Shown: piece after piece, positions 11,853-25,371 of the stretch | Layout of the letters: every line of letters starts with the position of its first letter | Numbering within the stretch: position 1 is the stretch's first letter | NCBI GenBank assembly: GCA_964059195.1 | Contig: CAXKWD010000014.1 | Location: 1,922,001 to 1,986,000 of the forward strand | Origin: Ectobius pallidus | Lineage: Eukaryota > Arthropoda > Insecta > Blattodea > Ectobiidae | DNA: 64,000 nucleotides | Direction: 5' to 3' | Notes under the pieces: generated by a model | Database searches by the model: none | What the model saw: the letters and a program-made list of their open reading frames with translations, nothing else | Told to the model about the DNA's origin: nothing | Made by a program: the position numbers and the translations under genes

Positions 11853-12415
11853 CGGTGATATGCTAATGGCATAACAGGGGTTGTAAATTTTTCTTTAATA
11901 GAAAAGAATACTGTTGCCTAGCAATGAGTTTCAAAACACGAAAGTGTTGCCTAGCAATGCCATTTTAAACCGGAAACTGTTGCCTAGCAATGCCATCAAA
12001 AAGAACTGTTGATTAGCAATGTCATTTTTGAACACAATATTGCTACCTATTTAAAGCTTTTAAAAAAATATACTGTTGCGTAGCAATGTCAATTTCTGAC
12101 ACGAAACCTTTACCTTTCAATGCATTTTCCAAAGTCGAAACTTCTTCTTATCAATGTAATTTTTAAAGACAAATTGACAGCCTAACAATGTAATTTTTCT
12201 ATCACGAAAGTTTTCCCTTGCCATGCCAGTCTAAAAAGAAACTGTAGCCTAGCAATGAAGTTTTAAAACACCTGACTGTTGCTTAGCAATGACATTTTGA
12301 ACAAGAAACTGTAGCTTAGCAATGCCATCTCCAAATACGAAACTGTTGCCTAGGAATGTCATCTACAAGGAATAGTTTTTAATCCCTCAATGATCAATAC
12401 ATACAATGAAAATAT
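11853..12415 (+). repeat. Hybrid B/C monomer
   Basis: The first part is B-type (gcataacaggggttg, gttgattagc). At about 12146-12175 it changes to C-type (tcttatcaatg, then aaattgacagcc, cccttgcc, and the taggaatgtcatctacaagg end). The next monomer is D-type, so B joins D through the hybrid and one monomer is lost from the order. The same hybrid lies at 22229-22791 in the second 10,376-bp copy. Confidence 0.8.
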
Positions 12416-14098
12416 CGGTGATATGCTAATGGCAAAACATGGGTTGTAAATTTTGCTTTAATAGAAAGAATACTGTTGCCTAGCAATGAGTTTTAAAACA
12501 CGAAAGTGTTGCCTAGGAATGCCATTTTAAACCCGAAACTGTTGCCTAGCAATGTCATCAAAAAGAACTGTTGCTTAGCAATGTCATTTTTAAACACAAT
12601 ATTGCTACCTATTATAAACTTTTTTAAAATATACTGTTGTGTAGCAATGTCAATATCAGACACAAATATTTTACGTTTCAATGCATTTTTCATGTCGAAA
12701 CTTTTTCCTTGCAATGTAATTTTTAAAGACAATTTGGCTGCCTAACAATGTAATTTTTCTATCACGAAAGGTTTGCCTAGCAATCCCAGTCTAAACCGGA
12801 AACTGTTGCCTAGCAATTAAGTTTTAAAACAGCTGACTCTTGCTTAGCAATGACATTTTTAACATGAAACTGTAACTTAGCAATGCCATCTCCAGATACG
12901 AAACTGTTGCCTAGCAATGTCTTCTATAAGGAAAAGTTTTTGATCCTTCAATGATCAATTCATACAATGAAATTATCGGTGATATGCTAATGTCAAAACA
13001 TGGGTTGTAAATTTTACTTTAATAGAAAGAATACTGTTGCCTAGCAATTAGTTTTAAAACACGAAAGTGTTGCCTAGCAATGCCATTTTAAACCGGAAAC
13101 TGTTGCCTAGCAATGTCATCAAAAAGAACTGTTGCTTAGCAATGTCATTTTTAACACAATATTGCTACCTATTAAAAGCTTTTAAAAAAAGATACTGTTG
13201 CGTAGCAATGTCAATTTCTGACACGAAACCTTTACCTTTCAATGCATTTTTCAAAGTAGAAACTTCTTCCTAGCAATGTAATTTTTAAATACAATTTGAC
13301 TGCCTAGCAATGTAATTTTTCTATCTCGAAAGTTTTCCCTAGCCATTCTAGTCTAAACCGGAAACTGTTGCCTAGCAATGAAGTTTTAAAACACCTGACT
13401 GTTGCTTAGCAATGACATTTTGAATAAGAAACTGTAGCCTTGCAATGCCATCTCCAAATACGAAACTGTTGCCTAGCAATGTCATCTATAAGGAATAGTT
13501 TTTAATCCTTCAATGATCAATAGATACAATGAAAATATCGGTGATATGCTAATGTCAAAACATGGTTTGTAAATTTTACTTTAATAGAAAGAATACTGTT
13601 GCTTAGCAATGAGTTTTAAAACTCGAAAGTGTTGCCTAGCAATGCCATTTTAAACCGGAAACTGTTGCCTAGCAATGGCATCAAAAAGAACTGTTGCTTA
13701 GCAATGTAATTTTAAACACATTATTGCTACCTATTATAAACTTTTAAATAATATACTGTTGCGTAGCAATGTAAATTTCAGACACGAAACTTTTACCTTT
13801 CAATGGATTTTTTAAAGTCGAAACTTTTTCCTAGCAATGTAATTTTTAAATACAATTTGACTGCCTAACAATGTAATTTTTCTATCACGAAACTTTTCCC
13901 TAGCCATTCCAGTCTAAAAAGAAACTGTAGCCAAGCAATGAAGTTTTAAAACACCTGACTGTTGCTTAGCAATGACATTTTGAACAAGAAACTGTAGCTT
14001 AGCAATGCCATCTCCAAATACGAAACTGTTGCCTAGCAGTGTCATCTATAAGGAATAGTTTTTAATCCCTCAATCATCAATACATACAATGAAAATAT

Positions 14099-14995
14099 CG
14101 GTGATATGCTAATGGCAAAACATGGGTTGTAAATTTTGCTTTAATAGAAAGAATACTGTTGCCTAGCAATGAGTTTTAAAACACGAAAGTGTTGCCAAGG
14201 AATGCCATTTTAAACCCGAAACTGTTGCCTAGCAATGTCATCAAAAAGAACTGTTGCTTAGCGATGTCATTTTTAAACACAATATTGCTTCCTATTATAA
14301 ACTTTTTAAAAATATACTGTTGCGTAGCAATGTCAATATCACACACAAATCTTTTACCTTTCAATGCATTTTTCATGTCGAAACTTTTTCCTAGCAATGT
14401 AATTTTTAAAGACAATTTGGCTGCTTTACAATGTAATTTTTCTATGACGAAAGTTTTGCCTAGCCATGCCAGTCTAAACCGGAAACTGGTGCCTAGCAAT
14501 TAAGTTTTAAAACACCTGACTCTTGCTTAGCAATGACATTTTGAACAAGAAACTGTAGCTTAGCAATGCCATCTCCAAATACGAAACTGTTGCTTAGCAA
14601 TGTCATTTTTAAACACAATATTGCTACCTATTATAAACTTTTAAAAAATATACTGTTGCGTAGCAATGTCAATTTCAGACACGAAACTTTTACCTTTCAA
14701 TGCATTTTTGAAAGTCGAAACTTTTTCCTAGCAATGTAATTTTTAAATACAATTTGACTGCCTAACAATGTAATTTTTCTATCACGAAAGTTTTCCCTAG
14801 CCATGCCAGTCTAAAAGGAAACTGTAGCCTAGCAATGAAGTTTTAAAACACATGACTGTTGCTTAGCAATGACATTTTGAACAAGAAACTGTAGCTTAGC
14901 AATGCCATCTCCAAATACGAAACTGTTGCCTAGCAATGTCATCTATAAGGAATAGTTTTTAATCCCTCAATGATCAATACATACAATGAAAATAT
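14099..14995 (+). repeat. Extended D-type monomer (897 bp)
   Basis: The left half is D-like (gccaaggaatgcc, tcatgtcg), and after about 14585 the sequence takes up the same extra segment as in the extended F-like monomers at 3353 and 8149: gttgcttagcaatgtcattt, then cagacacg and gcatttttgaaag. The extra length is about 335 bp. Sharing the same insert in two monomer types means the right half was passed by exchange or conversion rather than made twice. Confidence 0.82.
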
Positions 14996-16682
14996 CGGTG
15001 ATATGCTAATGGCAAAACATGGGTTGTAAATTTTACTTTAATAGAAAGAATACTGTTGCCTAGCAATGAGTTTTAAAACACGAAAGTGTTGCCTAGCAAT
15101 GCCATTTTAAACCGCAAACTGTTGCCTAGCAATGTCATCAAAAAGAACTGTTGCTTAGTAATGTCATTTGTAAACACAATATTGCTACCTATTATAAACT
15201 TTTAAAAATATACTGTTGTGTAGCAATGTTAATTTCAGACACCAAACTTTTACTTTTCAATGCATTTTTAAAAGTCGAAACGTTTTCCTAGCAATGTAAT
15301 TTTTAAAGACAATTTGGCTGCTTAACAATGTAATTTTTCTATGACGAAAGTTTTGCCTAGCCATGCCAGTCTAAACCGGAAACTGTTGCCTAGCAATTAA
15401 GTTTTAAAACACCTGACTCTTGCTTAGCAATGACATTTTGAACAAGAAACTGTAGCTTAGCAATGCCATCTCGAAATACGAAACTGTTGCCTAGCAATGT
15501 CATCTATAACGAATAGTTTTTAATCCTTCAATGATCAATAGATACAATGAAAATATCGGTGATATGCTAATGTCAAAACATGGGTTGTTAATTTTACTTT
15601 AATAGAAAGAATACTGTTGCCTAGCAATGAGTTTTAAAACACGAAAGTGTTGCCTAGCAATGCCATTTTAAACCGGAAACTGTTGCCTAGCAATGTCCTC
15701 AAAAAGAACTGTTGCTTAGCAATGGCATATTTAAACACATTATTGCTACCTATTAAAAGCTTTTAAAAAAAGATACTGTTGTGAAGCAATGTCAATTTCT
15801 GACACGAAACCTTTACCTTTCAATGCATTTTTCAAAGTAGAAACTTCTTCCTAGCAATGTAATTTTTAAAGACAATTTGGCTACCTAACAATGTAATTTT
15901 TCTATCACGAATGTTTTGCCTAGCCATGCCAGTTTAAACCGGAAACTGTTGCCTAGCAATGAAGTTTTATAACACCTGACTGTTGCTTAGCAATGACATT
16001 TTGAACAAGAAACTTTAGCTTAGCAATGCCATCTCCAAATACGAAACTGTTGCCTAGCAATGTCATCTATAAGGAATAGTTTTTAATCCTTCAATGATCA
16101 ATACATACAATGAAAATATCGGTGATATGCTAATGTCAAAACATGGGTTGTAAATTTTACTTTAATAGAAAGAATACTGTAGGCTAGCAATTAGTTTTAA
16201 AACACGAAAGTGTTGCCTAGCAATGCCATTTTAAACCGGAAACTGTTGCCTAGCATTGTCCTCAAAAAGAACTGTTGCTTAGCAATGGCATTTTTAAACA
16301 CAATATTGCTACCTATTAAAAGCTTTTAAAAAAAGATACTGTTGCGTAGCAATGTCAATTTCTGACACGAAACCTTTACCTTTCAATGCATTTTCCAAAG
16401 TCGAAACTTCTTCCTAGCAATGTAATTTTTAAAGACAATTTGGCTACCTAACAGTGTAATTTCTCTATCCCGAATGTTTTGCCTAGCCATGCCAGTCTAA
16501 ACCGGAAACTGTTGCCTAGCATTGAAGTTTTATAACACCTGACTGTTGCTTAGCAATGACATTTTGAATAAGAAACTGTAGCTTAGCAATGGCATCTCCA
16601 AATACGAAACTGTTGCCTAGCAATGTGTTCTATAAGGAATAGCCTTTAATCCCTCAATGATCAATAAATACAATGAAAATAT

Positions 16683-17209
16683 CGGTGATATGCTAATGGC
16701 ATAACAGGGGTTGTAAATTTTTCTTTAATAGAAAATAATACTGTTGCCTAGCAATGAGTTTTAAAACACGAAACTGTTGCCTAGCAATGCCATTTTAAAC
16801 CGGAAACTGTTGCCTAGCAATGCCATCAAAAAGAACTGTTGCTTAGCAATGTAATTTTAAACACAATATTGCTACCTATTATAAACTTTTAAATAATATA
16901 CTGTTGCGTAGCAATGTCAATTTCTGACACGAAACCTTTACCTTTCAATGCATTTTTCAAAGTCGAAACTCTTTCCTACCAATGTAATTTTTAAATACAA
17001 TTTGACTGCCTAACAATGTAATTTTTCTATCACGAAAGTTTTCCCTAGCCATGCCAGTCTAAAAGGAAACTGTAGCCTAGCAATGAAGTTTTAAAACACC
17101 TGACTTTTGCTTAGCAATGACATTTTGAACAAGATACTGTAGCTTAGCAATGCCATCTATAAGGAATAGTTTTTAATCCTTCAATGATCAATACATACAA
17201 TGAAAATAT
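16683..17209 (+). repeat. Shortened monomer (527 bp)
   Basis: This G-type monomer (caggggttgtaaattt with gaaaataatactg) loses one sub-repeat near 17152: gcttagcaatgccat goes directly to ctataaggaatag, skipping the unit with ctccaaatacgaaactgttg. The loss is 34 bp. Its copy is at 27059-27585. Confidence 0.84.
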
Positions 17210-17770
17210 CGGTGATATGCTAATGTCAAGACATGGGTTGTAAATTTTACTTTAATAGAAAGAATACAGTTGCCTAGCAATGAGATTTAAAACACGAAAG
17301 TGTTGCCAAGGAATGCCATTTTAAACCCGAAACTGTTGCCTAGCAATGTCATCAAAAAGAACTGTTGCTTAGCGATGTCATTTTTAAACACAATATTGCT
17401 TCCTATTATAAACTTTTTAAAAATATACTGTTGCGTAGCAATGTCAATATCACACACAAATCTTTTACCTTTCAATGCATTTTTCATGTCGAAACGTTTT
17501 CCTAGCAATGTAATTTTTAAAGACAATTTGGCTGCTTAACAATGTAATTTTTCTATGACGAAAGTTTTGCCTAGCCATGCCAGTCTAAACCGGAAACTGG
17601 TGCCTAGCAATTAAGTTTTAAAACACCTGACTCTTGCTTAGCAATGACATTTTGAACAAGAAACTGTAGCTTAGCAATGCCATCTCCAAATACGAAACTG
17701 TTGCCTAGCAATGTCATCTATAACGAATAGTTTTTAATCCTTCAATGATCAATACATACAATGAAAATAT

Positions 17771-18296
17771 CGGTGATATGCAAATGTCAAAACATGGGTT
17801 GTAAATTTTACTTTAATAGAAAGAATACTGTAGCCTAGCAATTAGTTTTAAAACACGAAAGTGTTGCCTAGCAATGCCATTTTAAACCGGAAACTGTTGC
17901 CTAGCAATGCCATCAAAAAGAACTGTTGCTTAGCAATGTAATTTTAAACACAATATTGCTACCTATTATAAACTTTTAAATAATATACTGTTGCGTAGCA
18001 ATGTCAATTTCAGACACGAAACTTTTACCTTTCAATGCATTTTTGAAAGTCGAAACTTTTTCCTACCAATGTAATTTTTAAATACAATTTGACTGCCTAA
18101 CAATGTAATTTTTCTATCACGAAAGTTTTCCCTAGCCATGCCAGTCTAAAAGGAAACTGTAGCCTAGCAATGAAGTTTTAAAACACCTGACTTTTGCTTA
18201 GCAATGACATTTTGAACAAGATACTGTAGCTTAGCAATGCCATCTATAAGGAATAGTTTTTAATCCTTCAATGATCAATACATACAATGAAAATAT
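17771..18296 (+). repeat. Shortened monomer (526 bp)
   Basis: This monomer has the same sub-repeat loss as at 16683-17209 (near 18240), in a monomer whose start is of another type (gtagcctagcaattag) and whose middle and end match the 16683 monomer. It is therefore a hybrid carrying the same deletion. Its marker also reads gatatgcaaatg instead of gatatgctaatg at 17775-17786. The copy in the second unit is at 28147-28672. Confidence 0.82.
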
Positions 18297-21200
18297 CGGT
18301 GATATGCTAATGTCAAGACATGGGTTGTAAATTTTACTTTAATAGAAAGAATACTGCTGCCTAGCAATGAGTTTTAAAACACGAAAGTGTTGCCTGGCAA
18401 TGCCATTTTAAACCAGAAACTGTTGCCTAGCAATGTCATCAAAAAGAACTGTTGCTTAGCAATGTCATTTTTGAACACAATATTGCTACCTATTTAAAGC
18501 TTTTAAAAAAAGATACTGTTGCGTAGCAATGTCAATTTCTGACACGAAACCTTTACCTTTCAATGCATTTTCCAAAGTCGAAACTTCTTCCTAGCAATGT
18601 AATTTTTAAAGACAATTTGGCTGCCTATCATCGTAATTTTTCTATCACGAATGTTTTTCCTAGTCATGGCAGTCTAAACCTGAAACTGTAGCCTAGCAAC
18701 GAAGTTTTAAAACACCTGACTGTTGCTTAGCAATGACATTTAGAACAAGAAACTGTAGCTTAGCAATGCAATCTCCAAATACGAAACTGTTGCCTAGCAA
18801 TGTCATCTATAAGGAATAGTTTTTAATCCCTCAATGATCAATACATACAATGAAAATATCGGTGATATGCTAATGGCAAAACATGGGTTGTAAATTTTGC
18901 TTTAATAGAAAGAATACTGTTGCCTAGCAATGAGTTTTAAAACACGAAAGTGTTGCCTAGCAATGCCATTTTAAACCGCAAACTGTTGCCTAGCAATGTC
19001 ATCAAAAAGAACTGTTGCTTAGTAATGTCATTTTTAAACACAATATTGCTACCTATTATAAACTTTTAAACATATACAGTTGTGTAGCAATGTTAATTTC
19101 AGACACCAAACTTTTACTTTTCAATGCATTTTTAAAAGTCGAAACGTTTTCCTAGCAATGTAATTTTTAAAGACAATTTGGCTGCTTAACAATGTAATTT
19201 TTCTATGACGAAAGTTTTGCCTAGCCATGCCAGTCTAAACCGGAAACTGTTGCCTAGCAATTCAGTTTTAAAACAACTGACTCTTGCTTAGCAATGACAT
19301 TTTGAACAAGAAACTGTAGCTTAGCAACGCCATCTCCAAATACGAAACTGTTGCCTAGCAATGTCATCTATAAGGAATAGTTTTTAATCCCTCAATGATC
19401 AATACATACAATGAAAATATCGGTGATATGCTAATGGCAAAACATGGGTTGTAAATTTTGCTTTAATAGAAAGAATACTGTTGCCTAACAATGAGTTTTA
19501 AAACACGAAAGTGTTGCCTAGCAATGCCATTTTAAACCGCAAACTGTTGCCTAGCTATGTCATCAAAAAGAACTGTTGCTTAGTAATGTCATTTGTAAAC
19601 ACAATATTGCTACCTATTATAAACTTTTAAAAATATACTGTTGTGTAGCAATGTTAATTTCTGAAACGAAACCTTTACCTTTCAATGCATTTTTCAAATT
19701 CGAAACTTCTTCCTAGCAATGTAATTTTTAAAGACAATTTGGCTACCTAACAATGTAATTTTTCTATCACGAATGTTTTGCCTAGACATGCCAGTCTAAA
19801 CCGGAAACTGTTGCCTAGCAATGAAGTTTTATAACACCTGACTGTTGCTTAGCAATGACATTTTGAACAAGAAACTTTAGCTTAGCAATGCCATCTCCAA
19901 ATACGAAACTGTTGCCTAGCAATGTCATCTATAAGGAATAGTTTTTAATCCTTCAATGATCAATACATACAATGAAAATATCGGTGATATGCTAATGTCA
20001 AAACATGGGTTGTAAATTTTACTTTAATAGAAAGAATACTGTAGCCTAGCAATTAGTTTTAAAACACGAAAGTGTTGCCTAGCAATGCCATTTTAAACCG
20101 GGAACTGTTGCCTAGCAATGTCCTCAAAAAGAACTGTTGCTTAGCAATGGCATTTTTAAACACAATATTGCTACCTATTAAAAGCTTTTAAAAAAAGATA
20201 CTGTTGCGTAGCAATGTCAATTTCTGACACGAAACCTTTACCTTTCAATGCATTTTCCAAAGTCGAAACTTCCTCCTAGCAATGTAATTTTTAAAGACGA
20301 TTTGGCTACATAACAGTGTAATTTTTCTATCCCGAATGTTTTGCCTAGCCATGCCAGTCTAAACCGGAAACTGTTGCCTAGCATTGAAGTTTTATAACAC
20401 CTGACTGTTGCTTAGCAATGACATTTTGAATAAGAAACTGTAGCTTAGCAATGGCATCTCCAAATACGAAACTGTTGCCTAGCAATGTCTTCTATAAGGA
20501 ATAGCCTTTAATCCCTCAATGATCAATACATACAATGAAAATATCGGTGATATGCTAATGGCATAACAGGGGTTGTAAATTTTTCTTTAATAGAAAATAA
20601 TACTGTTGCCTAGCAATGAGTTTTAAAACACGAAACTGTTGCCTAGCAATGCCATTTTAAACCGGAAACTGTTGCCTAGCAATGCCATCAAAAAGAACTG
20701 TTGCTTAGCAATGTAATTTTAAACACAATATTGCTACCTATTATAAACTTTTATATAATATACTGTTGCGTAGCAATGTCAATTTCAGACACGAAACTTT
20801 TACCTTTCAATGCATTTTTGAAAGTCGAAACTTTTTCCTACCAATGTAATTTTTAAATACAATTTGACTGCCTAACAATGTAATTTTTCTATCACGAAAG
20901 TTTTCCCTAGCCATGCCAGTCTAAAAGGAAACTGTAGCCTAGCAATGAAGTTTTAAAACACCTGACTGTTGCTTAGCAATGACATTTTGAACAAGATACT
21001 GTAGCTTAGCAATGCCATCTCCAAATACGAAACTGTTGCCTAGCAATGTCATCTATAAGGAATAGTTTTTAATCAGTCAATGATCAATACATACAATGAA
21101 AATATCGGTGATATGCTAATGGCAAAACATGGGTTGTAAATTTTGCTTTAATAGAAAGAATACAGTTGCCTAGCAATGAGATTTAAAACACGAAAGTGTT

Positions 21201-24200
21201 GCCTAGCAATGCCATTTTAAACCGCAAACTGTTGCCTAGCAATGTCATCAAAAAGAACTGTTGCTTAGCAATGTCATTTTTAAACACAATATTGCTACCT
21301 ATTATAAACTTTTAAAAATATACTGTTGCGTAGCAATGTCAATTTCTGACACGAAACCTTTACCTTTCAATGCATTTTTCAAATTCGAAACTTCTTCCTA
21401 GCAATGTAATTTTTAAAGACAATTTGGCTACCTAACAATGTAATTTTTCTATCACGAATGTTTTGCCTAGTCATGCCAGTCTAAACCGGAAACTGTTGCC
21501 TAACAATGAAGTTTTATAACACCTGACTGTTGCTTAGCAATGACATTTTGAATAAGAAACTGTAGCTTAGCAATGCCATCTCCAAATACAAAACTGTTGC
21601 CTAGCAATGTCATCTATAAGGAATAGTTCTTAATCCTTCAATGATCAATACATACAATGAAAATATCGGTGATATGCTAATGTCAAAACATGGGTTGTAA
21701 ATTTTACTTTAATAGAAAGAATACTGCTACCTAGCAATGAGTTTTAAAACACGAAAGTGTTGCCTGGCAATGCCATTTTAAACCAGAAACTGTTGCCTAG
21801 CAATGTCATCAAAAAGAACTGTTGCTTAGCAATGTCATCTTTAACACAATATTGCTACCTATTTAAAGCTTTTAAAAAAAGATACTGTTGCGTAGCAATG
21901 TCAATTTCTGACACGAAACCTTTACCTTTCAATGCATTTTCCAAAGTCAAAACTTCTTCCTAGTAATTTAATTTTTAAAGACAATTTGGCTGCCTATCAA
22001 TGTAATTTTTCTATCACGAATGTTTTGCCTAACCATGCCAGTCTAAACCGGAAACTGTTGCCTAGCAATGAAGTTTTAAAACACCTGACTGTTGCTTAGC
22101 AATGACATTTTGAATAAGAAACTGTAGCTTAGCAATGCCATCTCCAAATACGAAACTGTTGCCTAGCAATGTCATCTATAAGGAATACCCTTTAATCCCT
22201 CAATGATCAATACATACAATGAAAATATCGGTGATATGCTAATGGCATAACAGGGGTTGTAAATTTTTCTTTAATAGAAAAGAATACTGTTGCCTAGCAA
22301 TGAGTTTCAAAACACGAAAGTGTTGCCTAGCAATGCCATTTTAAACCGGAAACTGTTGCCTAGCAATGCCATCAAAAAGAACTGTTGATTAGCAATGTCA
22401 TTTTTGAACACAATATTGCTACCTATTTAAAGCTTTTAAAAAAATATACTGTTGCGTAGCAATGTCAATTTCTGACACGAAACCTTTACCTTTCAATGCA
22501 TTTTCCAAAGTCGAAACTTCTTCTTATCAATGTAATTTTTAAAGACAAATTGACAGCCTAACAATGTAATTTTTCTATCACGAAAGTTTTCCCTTGCCAT
22601 GCCAGTCTAAAAAGAAACTGTAGCCTAGCAATGAAGTTTTAAAACACCTGACTGTTGCTTAGCAATGACATTTTGAACAAGAAACTGTAGCTTAGCAATG
22701 CCATCTCCAAATACGAAACTGTTGCCTAGGAATGTCATCTACAAGGAATAGTTTTTAATCCCTCAATGATCAATACATACAATGAAAATATCGGTGATAT
22801 GCTAATGGCAAAACATGGGTTGTAAATTTTGCTTTAATAGAAAGAATACTGTTGCCTAGCAATGAGTTTTAAAACACGAAAGTGTTGCCTAGGAATGCCA
22901 TTTTAAACCCGAAACTGTTGCCTAGCAATGTCATCAAAAAGAACTGTTGCTTAGCAATGTCATTTTTAAACACAATATTGCTACCTATTATAAACTTTTT
23001 TAAAATATACTGTTGTGTAGCAATGTCAATATCAGACACAAATATTTTACGTTTCAATGCATTTTTCATGTCGAAACTTTTTCCTTGCAATGTAATTTTT
23101 AAAGACAATTTGGCTGCCTAACAATGTAATTTTTCTATCACGAAAGGTTTGCCTAGCAATCCCAGTCTAAACCGGAAACTGTTGCCTAGCAATTAAGTTT
23201 TAAAACAGCTGACTCTTGCTTAGCAATGACATTTTTAACATGAAACTGTAACTTAGCAATGCCATCTCCAGATACGAAACTGTTGCCTAGCAATGTCTTC
23301 TATAAGGAAAAGTTTTTGATCCTTCAATGATCAATTCATACAATGAAATTATCGGTGATATGCTAATGTCAAAACATGGGTTGTAAATTTTACTTTAATA
23401 GAAAGAATACTGTTGCCTAGCAATTAGTTTTAAAACACGAAAGTGTTGCCTAGCAATGCCATTTTAAACCGGAAACTGTTGCCTAGCAATGTCATCAAAA
23501 AGAACTGTTGCTTAGCAATGTCATTTTTAACACAATATTGCTACCTATTAAAAGCTTTTAAAAAAAGATACTGTTGCGTAGCAATGTCAATTTCTGACAC
23601 GAAACCTTTACCTTTCAATGCATTTTTCAAAGTAGAAACTTCTTCCTAGCAATGTAATTTTTAAATACAATTTGACTGCCTAGCAATGTAATTTTTCTAT
23701 CTCGAAAGTTTTCCCTAGCCATTCTAGTCTAAACCGGAAACTGTTGCCTAGCAATGAAGTTTTAAAACACCTGACTGTTGCTTAGCAATGACATTTTGAA
23801 TAAGAAACTGTAGCCTTGCAATGCCATCTCCAAATACGAAACTGTTGCCTAGCAATGTCATCTATAAGGAATAGTTTTTAATCCTTCAATGATCAATAGA
23901 TACAATGAAAATATCGGTGATATGCTAATGTCAAAACATGGTTTGTAAATTTTACTTTAATAGAAAGAATACTGTTGCTTAGCAATGAGTTTTAAAACTC
24001 GAAAGTGTTGCCTAGCAATGCCATTTTAAACCGGAAACTGTTGCCTAGCAATGGCATCAAAAAGAACTGTTGCTTAGCAATGTAATTTTAAACACATTAT
24101 TGCTACCTATTATAAACTTTTAAATAATATACTGTTGCGTAGCAATGTAAATTTCAGACACGAAACTTTTACCTTTCAATGGATTTTTTAAAGTCGAAAC

Positions 24201-24474
24201 TTTTTCCTAGCAATGTAATTTTTAAATACAATTTGACTGCCTAACAATGTAATTTTTCTATCACGAAACTTTTCCCTAGCCATTCCAGTCTAAAAAGAAA
24301 CTGTAGCCAAGCAATGAAGTTTTAAAACACCTGACTGTTGCTTAGCAATGACATTTTGAACAAGAAACTGTAGCTTAGCAATGCCATCTCCAAATACGAA
24401 ACTGTTGCCTAGCAGTGTCATCTATAAGGAATAGTTTTTAATCCCTCAATCATCAATACATACAATGAAAATAT

Positions 24475-25371
24475 CGGTGATATGCTAATGGCAAAACATG
24501 GGTTGTAAATTTTGCTTTAATAGAAAGAATACTGTTGCCTAGCAATGAGTTTTAAAACACGAAAGTGTTGCCAAGGAATGCCATTTTAAACCCGAAACTG
24601 TTGCCTAGCAATGTCATCAAAAAGAACTGTTGCTTAGCGATGTCATTTTTAAACACAATATTGCTTCCTATTATAAACTTTTTAAAAATATACTGTTGCG
24701 TAGCAATGTCAATATCACACACAAATCTTTTACCTTTCAATGCATTTTTCATGTCGAAACTTTTTCCTAGCAATGTAATTTTTAAAGACAATTTGGCTGC
24801 TTTACAATGTAATTTTTCTATGACGAAAGTTTTGCCTAGCCATGCCAGTCTAAACCGGAAACTGGTGCCTAGCAATTAAGTTTTAAAACACCTGACTCTT
24901 GCTTAGCAATGACATTTTGAACAAGAAACTGTAGCTTAGCAATGCCATCTCCAAATACGAAACTGTTGCTTAGCAATGTCATTTTTAAACACAATATTGC
25001 TACCTATTATAAACTTTTAAAAAATATACTGTTGCGTAGCAATGTCAATTTCAGACACGAAACTTTTACCTTTCAATGCATTTTTGAAAGTCGAAACTTT
25101 TTCCTAGCAATGTAATTTTTAAATACAATTTGACTGCCTAACAATGTAATTTTTCTATCACGAAAGTTTTCCCTAGCCATGCCAGTCTAAAAGGAAACTG
25201 TAGCCTAGCAATGAAGTTTTAAAACACATGACTGTTGCTTAGCAATGACATTTTGAACAAGAAACTGTAGCTTAGCAATGCCATCTCCAAATACGAAACT
25301 GTTGCCTAGCAATGTCATCTATAAGGAATAGTTTTTAATCCCTCAATGATCAATACATACAATGAAAATAT
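24475..25371 (+). repeat. Extended D-type monomer (897 bp), second copy
   Basis: This is the counterpart of 14099-14995 inside the second 10,376-bp unit, with the same junction and the same length. The long open frames on both strands at 24552-24879 are repeat-derived. Confidence 0.82.

Larger units (their letters stand above)
8952..19327 (+). repeat. 10,376-bp 18-monomer unit, first copy
   Basis: Markers 9045, 9606, 10169, 10730, 11291, 11853, 12416, 12977, 13539, 14099, 14996, 15557, 16120, 16683, 17210, 17771, 18297 and 18860 each recur exactly 10376 bp later. The left end lies between 8921 and 8952: 8920 differs from 19296, whereas the variant gcaacgcc at 8949-8956 is matched at 19325-19332. 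The unit begins inside the 4.8-kb HOR, passes through B/C, D, E and F-type monomers (11853-14098), an extended D-type monomer (14099), and two shortened monomers (16683, 17771). Confidence 0.92.

Noticed and set aside
12493..12745. Overlapping 79-107 aa open frames on both strands in D-type monomers (12493-12745, 14176-14503, 34935-35187 and others)
   Set aside because: Both strands are open over the same bases because D-type sub-repeats lack stops in two frames. No start context, no known domain, and conservation follows the DNA repeat rather than codon positions.
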